Part shown: piece by piece, positions 55,118 to 63,800 of the stretch
Layout: every line of letters starts with the position of its first letter
Numbering within the stretch: the first letter of the stretch is position 1
Assembly (NCBI GenBank): GCA_029260575.1
Contig: JAJDDB010000002.1
Coordinates: 62,001 to 126,000 of the forward strand
Direction of reading: 5' to 3'
Source of the DNA: Phycisphaerales bacterium
GTDB lineage: Bacteria > Planctomycetota > Phycisphaerae > Phycisphaerales > SM1A02
DNA: 64,000 nucleotides
The notes under the pieces: model-generated
Told to the model about the DNA's origin: nothing
The model's database searches: none
What the model saw: the letters and a program-made list of their open reading frames with translations, nothing else
Made by a program: the position numbers and the translations under genes

Positions 55118-55727
55118 TGATGGTCAATCGCGCATCCAATCGCTCGCGCACTAATGGCCACTGCTCGGCGGTGATTGAGTACATCACGGTGCTGCGGCAA
55201 TACCCATCCAGCATTATGACGTGATTGCGAAGTACGCCTTCCTTTACCGCCCCCAGTTTCTCGATTGCGCGTTGGCTCTGCAGATTGCGCAGATCGGTCT
55301 TGAGCTGCACACGGATGGCATCGAGTTCTTCGAATGCGTGCGCCAGCATGAGGCGCTTCATCTCGGGGTTGGTGCGTATGCCGCGCTGGTTGGGTGCGAG
55401 CCAGGTCCAGCCGATTTCGCAGCCGCGATGGGGTGGGCGAATCTCCAGATATGTCGTAACGCCAACACGCTGGCCGGTCGCTTTCAACATGATACAGAAT
55501 GGCACAACCGTCGGATTGTCAATCAGCATCGAGAAAAACGTGCGACACCCCTCGACCGTCCAGGGGGTCGGCGACCGCGAGAAATAACGAAACGTTTCCG
55601 GCGAATCCGCAGCGGCCAGCAATTCATCTGCATGGTCAAGCGACAACGGCTCGAGGCGCACGGTTTCGCCTTCGAGAACTGTGTTACGTGCAATCCACGA
55701 ATCGAATGTTGTTGAAGGAGTTGACAT
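55113..55727 (-). CDS. GNAT acetyltransferase (RimJ/RimL-like)
   Basis: 204 residues with GETVRLEPLSLDHADELLAA, GVTTYLEIRPPHRGCEIGWT-like core strands (about 95-115), acetyl-CoA loop region after NQRGIRTNPEMKRLML, and the RimJ-type ending LQSQRAIEKLGAVKEGVL. Substrate unknown (ribosomal protein N-terminus or small amine). Its N-terminal segment around the sequence RLEPLSL is repeated in the chimeric ORF 1 kb upstream. Confidence 0.9.
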   Translation of the reverse strand: MSTPSTTFDSWIARNTVLEGETVRLEPLSLDHADELLAAADSPETFRYFSRSPTPWTVEGCRTFFSMLIDNPTVVPFCIMLKATGQRVGVTTYLEIRPPHRGCEIGWTWLAPNQRGIRTNPEMKRLMLAHAFEELDAIRVQLKTDLRNLQSQRAIEKLGAVKEGVLRNHVIMLDGYCRSTVMYSITAEQWPLVRERLDARLTIT

Positions 55728-55735
55728 CGAAAAAA

Positions 55736-56698
55736 CTACTCGTTGGTCTTTACGATTGCTTCAACCGTTCCATCAGCATCGACACGTTGAACGCGCAGAC
55801 CGCTATTGTCCGAATCGCTATCCGGGTTCTCAAGAATATAGAGTCGGCCGTCACAGTGCGCAACTCCAATCGGCGCCCAATCTGCTGGACAGCGATATGC
55901 GACGCTCTTGATTCCATCGGATGACACCGCAATGACACGACGGCCGGCGTGGTAGGCGATGTAGACCGTGCCATCATCAGCTACACACATGCCATACAAC
56001 CGGTTGATTGTCGTAGGTGGGCCGCGTTTCTCCGGCGGATCGCTCGGTTTCGCATCAATCAATGCGGTGACAAGTGTCGTCACTTCGCCTTCAAGCGAAA
56101 CCCGGCGAACGTGATCGCGATCACACAAATAAATCGCGCCGTCCGGGCCAGTGGTCATGGCGGTGACGATGCGGAATGTCGCGTCCGTGCCGGTGCCGTC
56201 GGCATATAGCGGATTGTCGTGTCCGCCGGCGAGGGTCGATACATCGCCATTCGGTGTGCGCTTGCGGAGAATTGCTCGCCAATTATTGGAATGATCCCGT
56301 TCGGAATGTGCGAAGTAGACGTTGCCCTCGGCGTCAATTGTGAACGGTTCGCCGGCGAAAGATGCGAAGTCATTTGTGTACGCGATCAATCGTTCGGGCT
56401 TACTATCCGGTTCGATGCGCCACAGCGAGCGCGGCGCGGGGCCGCCGTTGCCGTCGCCTTCTGCTTCGTAATACAGCGTGCCGTCGCCAGTGAGTTTCAA
56501 GTCGTGCGTCCAGTGATTGCGTAGTAGCGCGGTCCGCATGCCATCAGGCGAAACCTTCCAGATCGTGCGCTGCGCGACATCGGCGAAGTAGATCGTGCCG
56601 TTCTCGGTGACGACAATCCCACTGCCGGGGTGAGCCAAGACCGATGCGCATAAAACACCCAGCACAATCACAAATACACAAGAATACATTCGGCGCAT
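55736..56698 (-). CDS. secreted NHL/SMP-30-like beta-propeller protein
   Basis: 320 residues from ATG 56698 (AAAGGA 6 nt upstream). Signal peptide MRRMYSCVFVIVLGVLCASV (about 1-23), then six or so propeller blades, each with a D-G-x-I/V-Y-F/L strand: ENGTIYFADV, GDGTLYYEAE, AEGNVYFAHS, PDGAIYLCDR, DDGTVYIAYH, CDGRLYILEN. Such propellers bind ligands or act as lactonases; function unknown. Next to the GNAT gene, 8 bp before it. Confidence 0.82.
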   Translation of the reverse strand: MRRMYSCVFVIVLGVLCASVLAHPGSGIVVTENGTIYFADVAQRTIWKVSPDGMRTALLRNHWTHDLKLTGDGTLYYEAEGDGNGGPAPRSLWRIEPDSKPERLIAYTNDFASFAGEPFTIDAEGNVYFAHSERDHSNNWRAILRKRTPNGDVSTLAGGHDNPLYADGTGTDATFRIVTAMTTGPDGAIYLCDRDHVRRVSLEGEVTTLVTALIDAKPSDPPEKRGPPTTINRLYGMCVADDGTVYIAYHAGRRVIAVSSDGIKSVAYRCPADWAPIGVAHCDGRLYILENPDSDSDNSGLRVQRVDADGTVEAIVKTNE

Positions 56699-56738
56699 AT
56701 CACGTCCTTTCAATGACAGCATCCGCTCGTCAATGTAG

Positions 56739-56918
56739 TCACAAATTCCCGCGCCGCTCCTGCTCGAGTTCAAGCGCTTCGAACAGAGCGTTAAGATTGC
56801 CTTTGCCAAGCGACAACGGCTCAAGACGAACCGTGTCGCTTTCAAGTGTCGTATCAGGATCGATCCAAGCGCTGCTCAAATGCGTTTTGATTCCGCCTTC
56901 AGCGCAACCATTGAGCAT
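56739..56918 (-). CDS. 59-aa chimeric ORF: GNAT N-terminal part joined to hppD C-terminus
   Basis: ATG 56918 overlaps the TAA of the lipoprotein gene (TAATG) and the frame ends at TGA 56739. Residues about 18-37 (AWIDPDTTLESDTVRLEPLSL minus ends) match the start of the GNAT gene at 55.7 kb, sharing 15 identical bases GAGCCGTTGTCGCTT. Residues 38-59 (GKGNLNALFEALELEQERRG...) match the last 22 residues of HppD at 57.8 kb nearly exactly. It is a rearrangement product joining fragments of both neighbours. Whether it is translated is unknown; probably a pseudogene scar. Confidence 0.6.
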   Translation of the reverse strand: MLNGCAEGGIKTHLSSAWIDPDTTLESDTVRLEPLSLGKGNLNALFEALELEQERRGNL

Positions 56919-57775
56919 TAGGAAGGAAATGGCCAGTTCTTGCGGAGCCCTTCAGTGGTAACTCGTTTCGCCTGCTCCTCGGTGATGTGGAACTTTTTAC
57001 AGACTTCATTCTTGTATTCTTTGCGAAGTTGCGCAGCTAATTCGGCGTTCGCCAGAATGTCATGTTCTGTGGCACCAATCTTGATTGGCCGCCGTTGATC
57101 TGCAATCTCGCGGGCGCGATCCTCCGCTTGGACAAGTTCGGACCAGATTAGCTTTCGCGTGTTTTCATCAAGGCCATCAATGACTTCATGGTCAGTCACC
57201 GCCGCTGCAAGACGATCCGTTCTGATTGTTATTGAAGGTGTGTTTGCAGATGGCGTATGACTCAACATGCCGACCCATTGTCCCATGCCGGATTCGAAAT
57301 GCTCACGTGAAACATAGCAATAGATGAACACATTGGTCGGCCGTGAATGGTATCGAAAGTCCCGTTCACCTTGCGCCTCGCCAAACAGTCCCTCGATCAG
57401 CCTACGGAGATCTGTCTCAGAAATGGCAGGTTCGACGCCAATTTGGTAGACAATTTGTGCTTTGATCAGAGAATCATGCCGCTGCTGATCAAAGAACGAA
57501 TGATCGATCGCATGCCAATCGCTTGGGTTCGAAGTCTCAGTCTGGGTCTGTGATCGCGCCTCATCTTGATTGGCGGACGAATCGGATGATTCGCTCTCGG
57601 CATTAGCTTGGATCGCACTGGGAGTAGTGGGTATCTCTGGCTCTTGATTCTCTTGAATTGACGCGGGTTGTCTTTCCGGTTTCTCGACATCAAATGATCG
57701 ATTGGGAGTCTCACTGCAACTACACGCTACGATTGCGTGTAATGCAGCAATGAACATAAACGCGTAGCCACGCAT
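56918..57775 (-). CDS. putative lipoprotein of unknown function
   Basis: 285 residues. Lipoprotein-like signal FIAALHAIVACSC (Cys about 18 or 20), followed by a polar Glu/Ser/Thr/Gln linker of about 70 residues, then a folded region (about 90-240) with RRLIEGLFGEAQGERDFRYH and TNVFIYCYVSREHF and a helical basic tail. No family recognised. It sits between hppD and the chimeric ORF, so it may have been inserted there when that scar arose. Confidence 0.6.
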   Translation of the reverse strand: MRGYAFMFIAALHAIVACSCSETPNRSFDVEKPERQPASIQENQEPEIPTTPSAIQANAESESSDSSANQDEARSQTQTETSNPSDWHAIDHSFFDQQRHDSLIKAQIVYQIGVEPAISETDLRRLIEGLFGEAQGERDFRYHSRPTNVFIYCYVSREHFESGMGQWVGMLSHTPSANTPSITIRTDRLAAAVTDHEVIDGLDENTRKLIWSELVQAEDRAREIADQRRPIKIGATEHDILANAELAAQLRKEYKNEVCKKFHITEEQAKRVTTEGLRKNWPFPS

Positions 57776-57803
57776 AATTCTCGTCTCCTATTACCTGCCA
57801 GAA

Positions 57804-59003
57804 TCACAAATTCCCGCGGCGTTCCTGTTCGAATTCCAGCGCTTCGAACAGAGCTTTAAAATTGCCCTTGCCGAAACTCTGTGAACCTCTGCGGCTGATG
57901 ATTTCAAAGAACAGCGTCGGCCGATCCTGCAACGGTTTGGTGAACAGTTGCAGCAGGTATCCCTCATCATCAGAATCGACAAGGATGCCAAGGTCGCGAA
58001 TGCGCTCATGATTTTCCTTCACCGGCTCGTGACCATGCTCGCGTAACGTCGTGTTGACCCGATCCCACACCTTTTCGTAATAGGCATCCGGCAGCATCAG
58101 GAAATCCACGCCTCTGCGGCGCAGTTCCGCAACCGAGTGCAGTTCATCATCAGTGCGCAGGGCCATATGCTGCACGCCCGGAGTCATGTCGTGCCACTCC
58201 AGATATTCCTGAATCTGGCTTTTCTTCTTGCCCTCTGCGGGTTCGTTGATGGGCATCTTGATCAGATTGTTACCCGACGCCATGACCTTGCTCATCAGAG
58301 CTGAATACTCAGTTGAGATGTCCTTGTCATCGAAGTGCTTGAACATTTTGAATTCAAGCACGCTCTCGTACCACTGCACCCAGTGATTCATCTTGCCTTC
58401 TTCGACGTTGCCGACAAGATGATCGACATACTTCAAGCCGCACGGATGCTGTTTGTTGTATTCATTCAGGGGCGTGTCGGTCTTCGTGAATGCCGGGCTC
58501 ATGCGTCCGCCCTTCTTCACGTTCGGCAGGTCGTACGCGCCAGTTCGGCTGATGAACGTGTGCGTGACCCGGCCGTAGGTCTTGATCGCTGCTGCGGTCA
58601 CACTGCCGTACTCATCGGAAAGCGTGTCCGGTTCGTACTCGACTTCAGCGCCATTGGAAACAGCCCGCTCAAACGCTTTTTCAGCATCAAACACGGTCAG
58701 CGCGATGTCCTTGACGCCGTCACCGTACTTCTTGAGTTCCTCTGCGGCAGGGTGATCCTTGGTCAGCGGTGTCGAAAGAATGATTCGGATATTGCCCTGT
58801 GTCAGGAGATAGCTTGCCCGGTCACGGCTGCCTGTGGTGAGGTCAGATACCTGTTCGATCTGGAACCCGAATGTGTGCGCATAGAAATACGCTGCCTGCT
58901 TGGCATTGCCCACGTAGAAATGCACGTGATCGACATCGATCAGCGAAAGCGGATCGGTCGCAGCTGTGGTCGGTGCATCAATAGATTTCGGTGCGGTGCT
59001 CAT
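57804..59003 (-). CDS. hppD: 4-hydroxyphenylpyruvate dioxygenase
   Basis: 399 residues, iron(II) enzyme turning 4-hydroxyphenylpyruvate into homogentisate in tyrosine breakdown. Two vicinal-oxygen-chelate halves: VDHVHFYVGNAKQAAYF at the N-terminus and the catalytic half with iron ligands His in LKYVDHLVGNV, His in GVQHMALRTDD and Glu in LFFEIISRRG. The ending GKGNFKALFEALEFEQERRG is the gating C-terminal helix. No homogentisate dioxygenase gene is nearby. Confidence 0.95.
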   Translation of the reverse strand: MSTAPKSIDAPTTAATDPLSLIDVDHVHFYVGNAKQAAYFYAHTFGFQIEQVSDLTTGSRDRASYLLTQGNIRIILSTPLTKDHPAAEELKKYGDGVKDIALTVFDAEKAFERAVSNGAEVEYEPDTLSDEYGSVTAAAIKTYGRVTHTFISRTGAYDLPNVKKGGRMSPAFTKTDTPLNEYNKQHPCGLKYVDHLVGNVEEGKMNHWVQWYESVLEFKMFKHFDDKDISTEYSALMSKVMASGNNLIKMPINEPAEGKKKSQIQEYLEWHDMTPGVQHMALRTDDELHSVAELRRRGVDFLMLPDAYYEKVWDRVNTTLREHGHEPVKENHERIRDLGILVDSDDEGYLLQLFTKPLQDRPTLFFEIISRRGSQSFGKGNFKALFEALEFEQERRGNL

Positions 59004-59123
59004 GATGTGAACAACTCCCTGCCAGACAGTTGTGTGATTCGTTTTGTGTGAGCTTAATGGCGTGACGATTCGAGTGAAATCGCCACCGCTTCATCATAGG
59101 AGATCGCATTGCGGTCTGGCAGA

Positions 59124-59681
59124 TCAATACACCAGAACCGATGCGACATCATGCGGAGCCAGCCGATCGCGGCCGTTGAGCATGGCAAGCTCGATCAGCA
59201 CAGTCACGCCGAGAATTTCCGCGCCGAGCCCCTGCACGAGATCGCAGCAGGCTTTCATAGTACCGCCGGTCGCCAGCAAATCATCGACCATCAATACACG
59301 ATGGTGGCCAGCCACAGCGTCCGCATGAATCTCGACGGTGTCGGTGCCGTATTCCAACTGGTATTGCATCGACTTGCGTTCATACGGCAGCTTGCCGGGC
59401 TTTCGCACGGGAATGAAACCGCAATTGAGTGCCTGAGCGATGGCTGTGCCGAATATAAACCCGCGCGATTCAGCTCCCACAACAAGATCAACGTGCGCGT
59501 TGCGGTACGGGTTGGCCATGAATTCTACTGCCAGCGCGAGGCCGGACGCATTGGCCAGCAGCGGGGTGATGTCCTTGAACATGACGCCGGGCTTGGGAAA
59601 GTCGGGAATCTCGCGGATCAGCGTCTCGAGATGCTTGATCATCGTTCGTTCGGCGGTCGCGCGTGGTTCGGGAATGGCCAT
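59124..59681 (-). CDS. apt: adenine phosphoribosyltransferase
   Basis: Purine-salvage enzyme, 185 residues from ATG 59681 (a second ATG, before IKHLETLIREIPDFP, is possible). IPDFPKPGVMFKDITPLL and VVGAESRGFIFG are family blocks; the PRPP-binding motif is VLMVDDLLATGGTM. Divergent from the cpn10-like gene, with overlapping promoter space of under 80 bp. Confidence 0.95.
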   Translation of the reverse strand: MAIPEPRATAERTMIKHLETLIREIPDFPKPGVMFKDITPLLANASGLALAVEFMANPYRNAHVDLVVGAESRGFIFGTAIAQALNCGFIPVRKPGKLPYERKSMQYQLEYGTDTVEIHADAVAGHHRVLMVDDLLATGGTMKACCDLVQGLGAEILGVTVLIELAMLNGRDRLAPHDVASVLVY

Positions 59682-59755
59682 GCGTACTGTTGTACCAGCA
59701 AAATGCCTATTATGGGTTCGTGCCTGCACCCAAACCCCGCCAGCAAACGCCGCCC

Positions 59756-60043
59756 ATGGAAATCGTCGAGCCGATCGGGAATCGTGTTCTGATTCGCAAG
59801 GATGAGGACAAGAAACAGACCAAGAGCGGCATTCACCTGCCGGACAAGATCGAGATACCGACGATCACCGGCCGGGTCGTCACCGTCTCCGCACAAGTCG
59901 AAAGCAATCCTGACTATCCGATCAAACAATACGATCGCGTCCTGTTCAACCCGAAGGAAAGCATCCCGGTGGATTTTGAGGGTGACAACCGGTTGTTCGT
60001 CGTTCCGGTGGAAGATGTCGTCGCGGTGTTTCGGAAGCAGTGA
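59756..60043 (+). CDS. Cpn10/GroES-like co-chaperonin
   Basis: 95 residues from ATG 59756; a GTG at 59720 would add a Pro/Gln-rich 12-residue lead. The fold is recognisable: IVEPIGNRVLIRKDE, mobile-loop region TKSGIHLPDK, GRVVTVSAQVES, YDRVLFNPKESIPVDFEGD and the ending VVPVEDVVAVF. It is divergent from typical GroES (the mobile loop lacks the usual GGIVLP-type hydrophobic triplet form, here SGIHLP) and no groEL is adjacent, so it may be a specialised paralog. Confidence 0.82.
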   Translation: MEIVEPIGNRVLIRKDEDKKQTKSGIHLPDKIEIPTITGRVVTVSAQVESNPDYPIKQYDRVLFNPKESIPVDFEGDNRLFVVPVEDVVAVFRKQ

Positions 60044-60066
60044 ATCCTGTTCCATTCCTCCTTGTT

Positions 60067-60168
60067 GTGAGAGGGGTTGGGTGAGGGTATTCCTGCATGT
60101 CGATTCATGTCAGGAATGCAGTAGAGTTTGCACAGTAATGATCCCCTCACCCCCAGCCTCTCTCCCCA
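60067..60168. repeat. inverted-repeat element between cpn10-like gene and aroA
   Basis: Outer arms GAGAGGGGTTGGGTGAGGG and CCCCTCACCCCCAGCCTCTC are imperfect inverted copies of the dispersed CCCTCACCC...CCTCTCCC bacterial repeat. An inner hairpin ATTCCTG...CAGGAAT lies between. The right arm overlaps the aroA leader hairpin. Confidence 0.6.
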
Positions 60169-60178
60169 GAGGAGAGAG
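60158..60178 (+). promoter_or_regulatory. hairpin containing the aroA ribosome-binding site
   Basis: CTCTCTCC-CCAGA-GGAGAGAG is a perfect 8-bp stem with a 5-nt loop. The 3' arm GGAGAGAG is the only Shine-Dalgarno of aroA, eight bases before ATG 60187, so folding would hide it. Control of aroA translation by this fold is inference. Confidence 0.5.
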
Positions 60179-60186
60179 AAATACGA

Positions 60187-61542
60187 ATGTCTGACTACAC
60201 ACTCCCACTAGATGAACTGCCGGACCCACTGCCGATTGTGCCGCTGAGCAAACCGTTCGATGTGACGATCACGCCCCCGGGCAGCAAGTCCATTACATGT
60301 CGTGCGTATGTGCTGGCAGCGCTTGCCGAGGGCGAATCGAAGATCATTCGACCGCTTCGTGCGGAAGACACCAACGGTTTGTTGGATGCACTCTGCACAC
60401 TCGGTGCTATCGCCCGTTGGGATGGCGAGGACGTTTTCATCAAAGGCGTTGCTGGTCGCTTTCCACGCGGCGGGGAAGTGAATCTTGGCGATGGTGGAAC
60501 GCCGACGAGGTTCATGATTGCCTGCGCGTGTCTTGCAGCTGAACCGGTGGTGGTGGATGGGTCGGCGCGCATGCGCGAGCGGCCGATTGCTGAAGGCGTG
60601 GACATGCTCCGCCAACTCGGAGCGAAGATCGAGTACATCGAAGAAGAAGGGCGTCTGCCGGTGCGCGTCGTGCCGAGTGATGAGTTCAAGGGCGGTGAAT
60701 TGACGATCGGCAAGACGGCGAGCAGTCAGTTCATCTCGGCGTTGGTATTGATCGCACCGTGGCTTAATGAGGGTATTCAATTACGGTTTCAAGGCGTACC
60801 AACGAGTGAGAGTTACGTCGTGCTGTCATTGAAGATGGTGGATGATTGGGGGGCTCGCTGCGAAGCGCACATTAGCAACGACTCCGGTTCTCTGCGGGTA
60901 TGGACTGAACATATCACTTCGTGCCTCTACACGGTTGAACCAGATGCGTCCGCACTGGTGTATTGGCTTGGCGCAAGTGCAATCGTTCCTGGTGCGGTAG
61001 TTCAGAACCCACTGCGAAACGAATACTCCGTACAACCGGATGCATGGTTCTGGTCTCGTCTCAAGAAGATCGGCGTGCATACGCTTGAATTTGACGCCGA
61101 GACTGATCTCTATCCTGGTGCTATTCGGGGGCCAGAACTACTGCAAGGTTGCGAAATCACGATGCAAGACATGCCGGATGCAGCGATGATGTTCGCAACA
61201 ATTCTAGCTATTTCCAATACAACATCAATGGTTTCCGGCCTGCACACACTCCGCGTCAAAGAAACCGATCGCATCGCAGCGCTGGCGAATGAGTTGCGCA
61301 AGGTTGGATGCGAAATTGAGACGACCGACGACTCGATCACGATCACGCCGATGCCGCGCGATGATGATGGCAATTTCACGAATACCAATCCGGTCATCAT
61401 CGAATCCTACAACGACCACCGCATGGCGATGGCGTTTGCGGTGCTCGGGCTCGTTCGGCCGGGGATTTCCATCCGCAACCCCAGGTGCGTCGCCAAGAGC
61501 TACCCCGGTTTCTGGCACGACTTCGCAAAGCTGTACCAATAG
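60187..61542 (+). CDS. aroA: 3-phosphoshikimate 1-carboxyvinyltransferase (EPSP synthase)
   Basis: Sixth shikimate-pathway step. 451 residues with PEP/shikimate-phosphate motifs PPGSKSITCRAYVLAALAEG, GDGGTPTRFMIACACL, the ARMRERPI block, GKTASSQFISALVL, and C-terminal LRVKETDRIAALANEL and ESYNDHRMAMAFAVLGL. All catalytic Lys, Asp, Glu and Arg positions are visible. Translation may be limited by a hairpin over its ribosome site. Confidence 0.96.
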   Translation: MSDYTLPLDELPDPLPIVPLSKPFDVTITPPGSKSITCRAYVLAALAEGESKIIRPLRAEDTNGLLDALCTLGAIARWDGEDVFIKGVAGRFPRGGEVNLGDGGTPTRFMIACACLAAEPVVVDGSARMRERPIAEGVDMLRQLGAKIEYIEEEGRLPVRVVPSDEFKGGELTIGKTASSQFISALVLIAPWLNEGIQLRFQGVPTSESYVVLSLKMVDDWGARCEAHISNDSGSLRVWTEHITSCLYTVEPDASALVYWLGASAIVPGAVVQNPLRNEYSVQPDAWFWSRLKKIGVHTLEFDAETDLYPGAIRGPELLQGCEITMQDMPDAAMMFATILAISNTTSMVSGLHTLRVKETDRIAALANELRKVGCEIETTDDSITITPMPRDDDGNFTNTNPVIIESYNDHRMAMAFAVLGLVRPGISIRNPRCVAKSYPGFWHDFAKLYQ

Positions 61543-61606
61543 TGGGTGAACCGGCTTCTGTGCTTTCTCTGCGTCCTTGGCGACTCACCGGTGAATTGCA
61601 CCTACC

Positions 61607-63445
61607 ATGGCGACTATGAACGGGTTCTGGCGGTTTGCCAAACAACTCCTTGAAGAGAAGACCACGCTCGCGCTGGCGCTGTTCTTTGCGCTCATCTCCG
61701 CGGGAGGGCTCGGGGCTGGTCTTGTCGCGCTTGGGCCGATCCTGAAAATGATGTTCGTCGAAGGTGGGCAGTCGCTGCACTCAATTGCGGTGGAGCACAA
61801 CGCCAAGGCTTCGGGCGTTGACATCATCATTCCCGAGTGGGTGGTTTCCAATCTGCCGACCGATCCGTTTGCGGGAATTGCATTGCTCATCATCGGCCTG
61901 CTGGTACTCACCGTGATCGGCGCGCTCGCCAACTTCATGCACCAATACCTCAGCCAGACGCTGTCGACCAAGACGACTGCTGCAATCCGCAGGCAGACGT
62001 TCGAACATGTGGTTCGCTTGCCGCTGAGCACCGTCGTCTCGCGCGGACCATCGCAGCTCGTCGCGCGCATCGTCCGCGACACCGCTGAACTGCAGCGCGG
62101 CTTCATCGCGCTGACGAGCAAGATGGTGGCCCACCTCACTCGGGGCATGGCTGCGTTTGCTGTAGCGATCTATTCAAACTGGGCGCTCGCAATTGTGGTC
62201 ATCTTCCTCGCGCCGATTCTTGCGACGATCCTGCGAAAGATCGGCAAGCGCATCCGGCGCGGTACGCGCGGCTCGCTTCAGGCCCAGGAAGGCCTGCTGC
62301 TCGTGGCCAGCGAAGCGCTTCAAGGCATCCGGGCAGTCAAATCCAGTACCGCAGAAGATCGTGCATGCAACCGTTTCGCAGAGAACAATGACGAAGCAGT
62401 GCGTCAGGAACTGCGCGCCCGAACCGCTCGGGCGCTGTCTGCACCAGTCGTTGAGACACTGGCCATCTTTGTTATTGGCGGGCTTGCGATTGTTGCGTTC
62501 AAACTCATACTCTCCCAACAACTGGAGCCAACCGAGTTCATTGTCGGCCTCAGCGCGCTGGCAGTCGCAGGTACATCATTCCGCCCGCTTACCGGGTTGA
62601 TCAACGAATTGCAGGCTGCATCCGCACCGGCAGAGCGGCTCTCGGAACTGCTGGATGAACAGCTCGAAGAACGCGCGCATCCCGGCAGAAGAGATCTTCC
62701 TCGGCACAGCGAATTGCTGGAATTCGACAACGTCTCGCTGACATATCCCGGTGCTGATGCACGGGCGCTCAATGGCGTGTCGCTGCACATCAGACACGGC
62801 GAGCGCATAGCTATCGTTGGCCCCAACGGCTCGGGGAAAACAACACTCGTCAGTCTGCTGCCACGCCTGCTGATGCCCCAGCAAGGACGCATCCGCATCG
62901 ATGGTGTTGATATTGAATCGGTCAATCTGCTTTCGCTTCGCAAGCAGATCGGCGTGGTCACGCAGGAAGCGGTGCTGTTTCGAGGCACGATTGCGGACAA
63001 CATTGCATTCGGTCTTGAGAGCGCAACACGTGAGCAGGTCATCGATGCAGCCAAGCGCGCTCATGCAGATGAGTTCATCAATGAAATGCCGGGCGGGTAC
63101 GATGCGGATGTCGCAGAGCAGGGGGCATCATTGTCCGGCGGTCAGCGGCAACGATTGGCCATTGCCCGGGCGATTCTGCGCGATCCGGCAATCCTGATTC
63201 TCGATGAAGCCACCAGTCAGATTGACGCTGCTTCAGAACAGCACATCAACCTGGCGGTACGGGATTTCTGCACCGGCAGGACGTCGATGCTCGTCGCGCA
63301 CCGGCTGTCGACCGTGCTGAGCGCGGACCGCATCATCGTTATGGATCGCGGCGCCATCATTGACCAGGGCACACACGATGAGCTGCTGCAACGTTGCGAT
63401 CTGTATGAACAACTGGCAAAGACGCAACTGACGCCGAGCCGATAA
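61607..63445 (+). CDS. MsbA-like ABC transporter (fused permease and ATPase)
   Basis: 612 residues. Six-helix exporter domain (about 1-330) then a nucleotide-binding domain: Walker A VGPNGSGKTTLV, Q-loop GVVTQEAVLFRGT, signature LSGGQRQRLAIARAI, Walker B ILILDEATSQID and H-loop MLVAHRLSTV. It probably dimerises to flip a lipid or other hydrophobic substrate. The 64-bp gap to aroA has no gene. LPS biosynthesis genes elsewhere in the window make an MsbA-type role plausible but unproved. Confidence 0.92.
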   Translation: MATMNGFWRFAKQLLEEKTTLALALFFALISAGGLGAGLVALGPILKMMFVEGGQSLHSIAVEHNAKASGVDIIIPEWVVSNLPTDPFAGIALLIIGLLVLTVIGALANFMHQYLSQTLSTKTTAAIRRQTFEHVVRLPLSTVVSRGPSQLVARIVRDTAELQRGFIALTSKMVAHLTRGMAAFAVAIYSNWALAIVVIFLAPILATILRKIGKRIRRGTRGSLQAQEGLLLVASEALQGIRAVKSSTAEDRACNRFAENNDEAVRQELRARTARALSAPVVETLAIFVIGGLAIVAFKLILSQQLEPTEFIVGLSALAVAGTSFRPLTGLINELQAASAPAERLSELLDEQLEERAHPGRRDLPRHSELLEFDNVSLTYPGADARALNGVSLHIRHGERIAIVGPNGSGKTTLVSLLPRLLMPQQGRIRIDGVDIESVNLLSLRKQIGVVTQEAVLFRGTIADNIAFGLESATREQVIDAAKRAHADEFINEMPGGYDADVAEQGASLSGGQRQRLAIARAILRDPAILILDEATSQIDAASEQHINLAVRDFCTGRTSMLVAHRLSTVLSADRIIVMDRGAIIDQGTHDELLQRCDLYEQLAKTQLTPSR

Positions 63446-63479
63446 AACGCCGGAACTGACGGCATTCAGAGAGGCACTC

Positions 63480-63800
63480 ATGCGAATCACACCGTCCTCA
63501 CTGATCCTGTCCGTCATGCTCCTGCTGGCCGGCGTCGCTCGGGGCGAAGCGCCAATTCACCAGGACGCCGTCGCCCCCGGGGAGTTGGGCGGCGCAAGCG
63601 CGCGTTTATGGGGAAGAAACGCGCGCTTATGCGCCGAAAACGCGCGCTTATGCGCCGTAAGCGCGCGCTTATGCGGTGAAAGCGCGCGCTTACGGGGCAT
63701 AAACGCGCAGTTTCACGGTAAAAGCGCGCAGTTTCACGGCGAAAGTGCGCGGCTATGCGGCATAAACGCGCGTTTATCTGTCAACGGTGCGGCTTCTTGA
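63480..63800 (+). CDS. secreted protein made of heptapeptide repeats
   Basis: 106 residues. A signal peptide (helix about 8-18, cut near ARGEA) and a 20-residue spacer precede nine heptads, e.g. ARLWGRN, ARLCAEN, ARLCAVS, ARLCGES, ARLRGIN, AQFHGKS, AQFHGES, ARLCGIN. Consensus is A-R/Q-L/F-C/H-G-E/I-N/S. Five cysteines fall at the same heptad position. No known family recognised; it is not a pentapeptide repeat. Starts 35 bp after the ABC transporter with no strong ribosome site (GAGAGG at 63469). Confidence 0.5.
   Translation: MRITPSSLILSVMLLLAGVARGEAPIHQDAVAPGELGGASARLWGRNARLCAENARLCAVSARLCGESARLRGINAQFHGKSAQFHGESARLCGINARLSVNGAAS
63600..63788 (+). repeat. 21-bp tandem repeat, nine units
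   Basis: Nine in-frame 21-bp units of type GCGCGCTTATGCGCCGAAAAC, one base over 20 so shown here only as its core CGCGCTTATGCGCCG. Units 2-4 differ at one to four bases, so the tract expanded recently. It includes the perfect 14-bp palindrome TAAGCGCGCGCTTA at 63658-63671. Bases 63801-64000 downstream hold no gene; they contain short GCCAC-rich near-repeats only. Confidence 0.8.
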
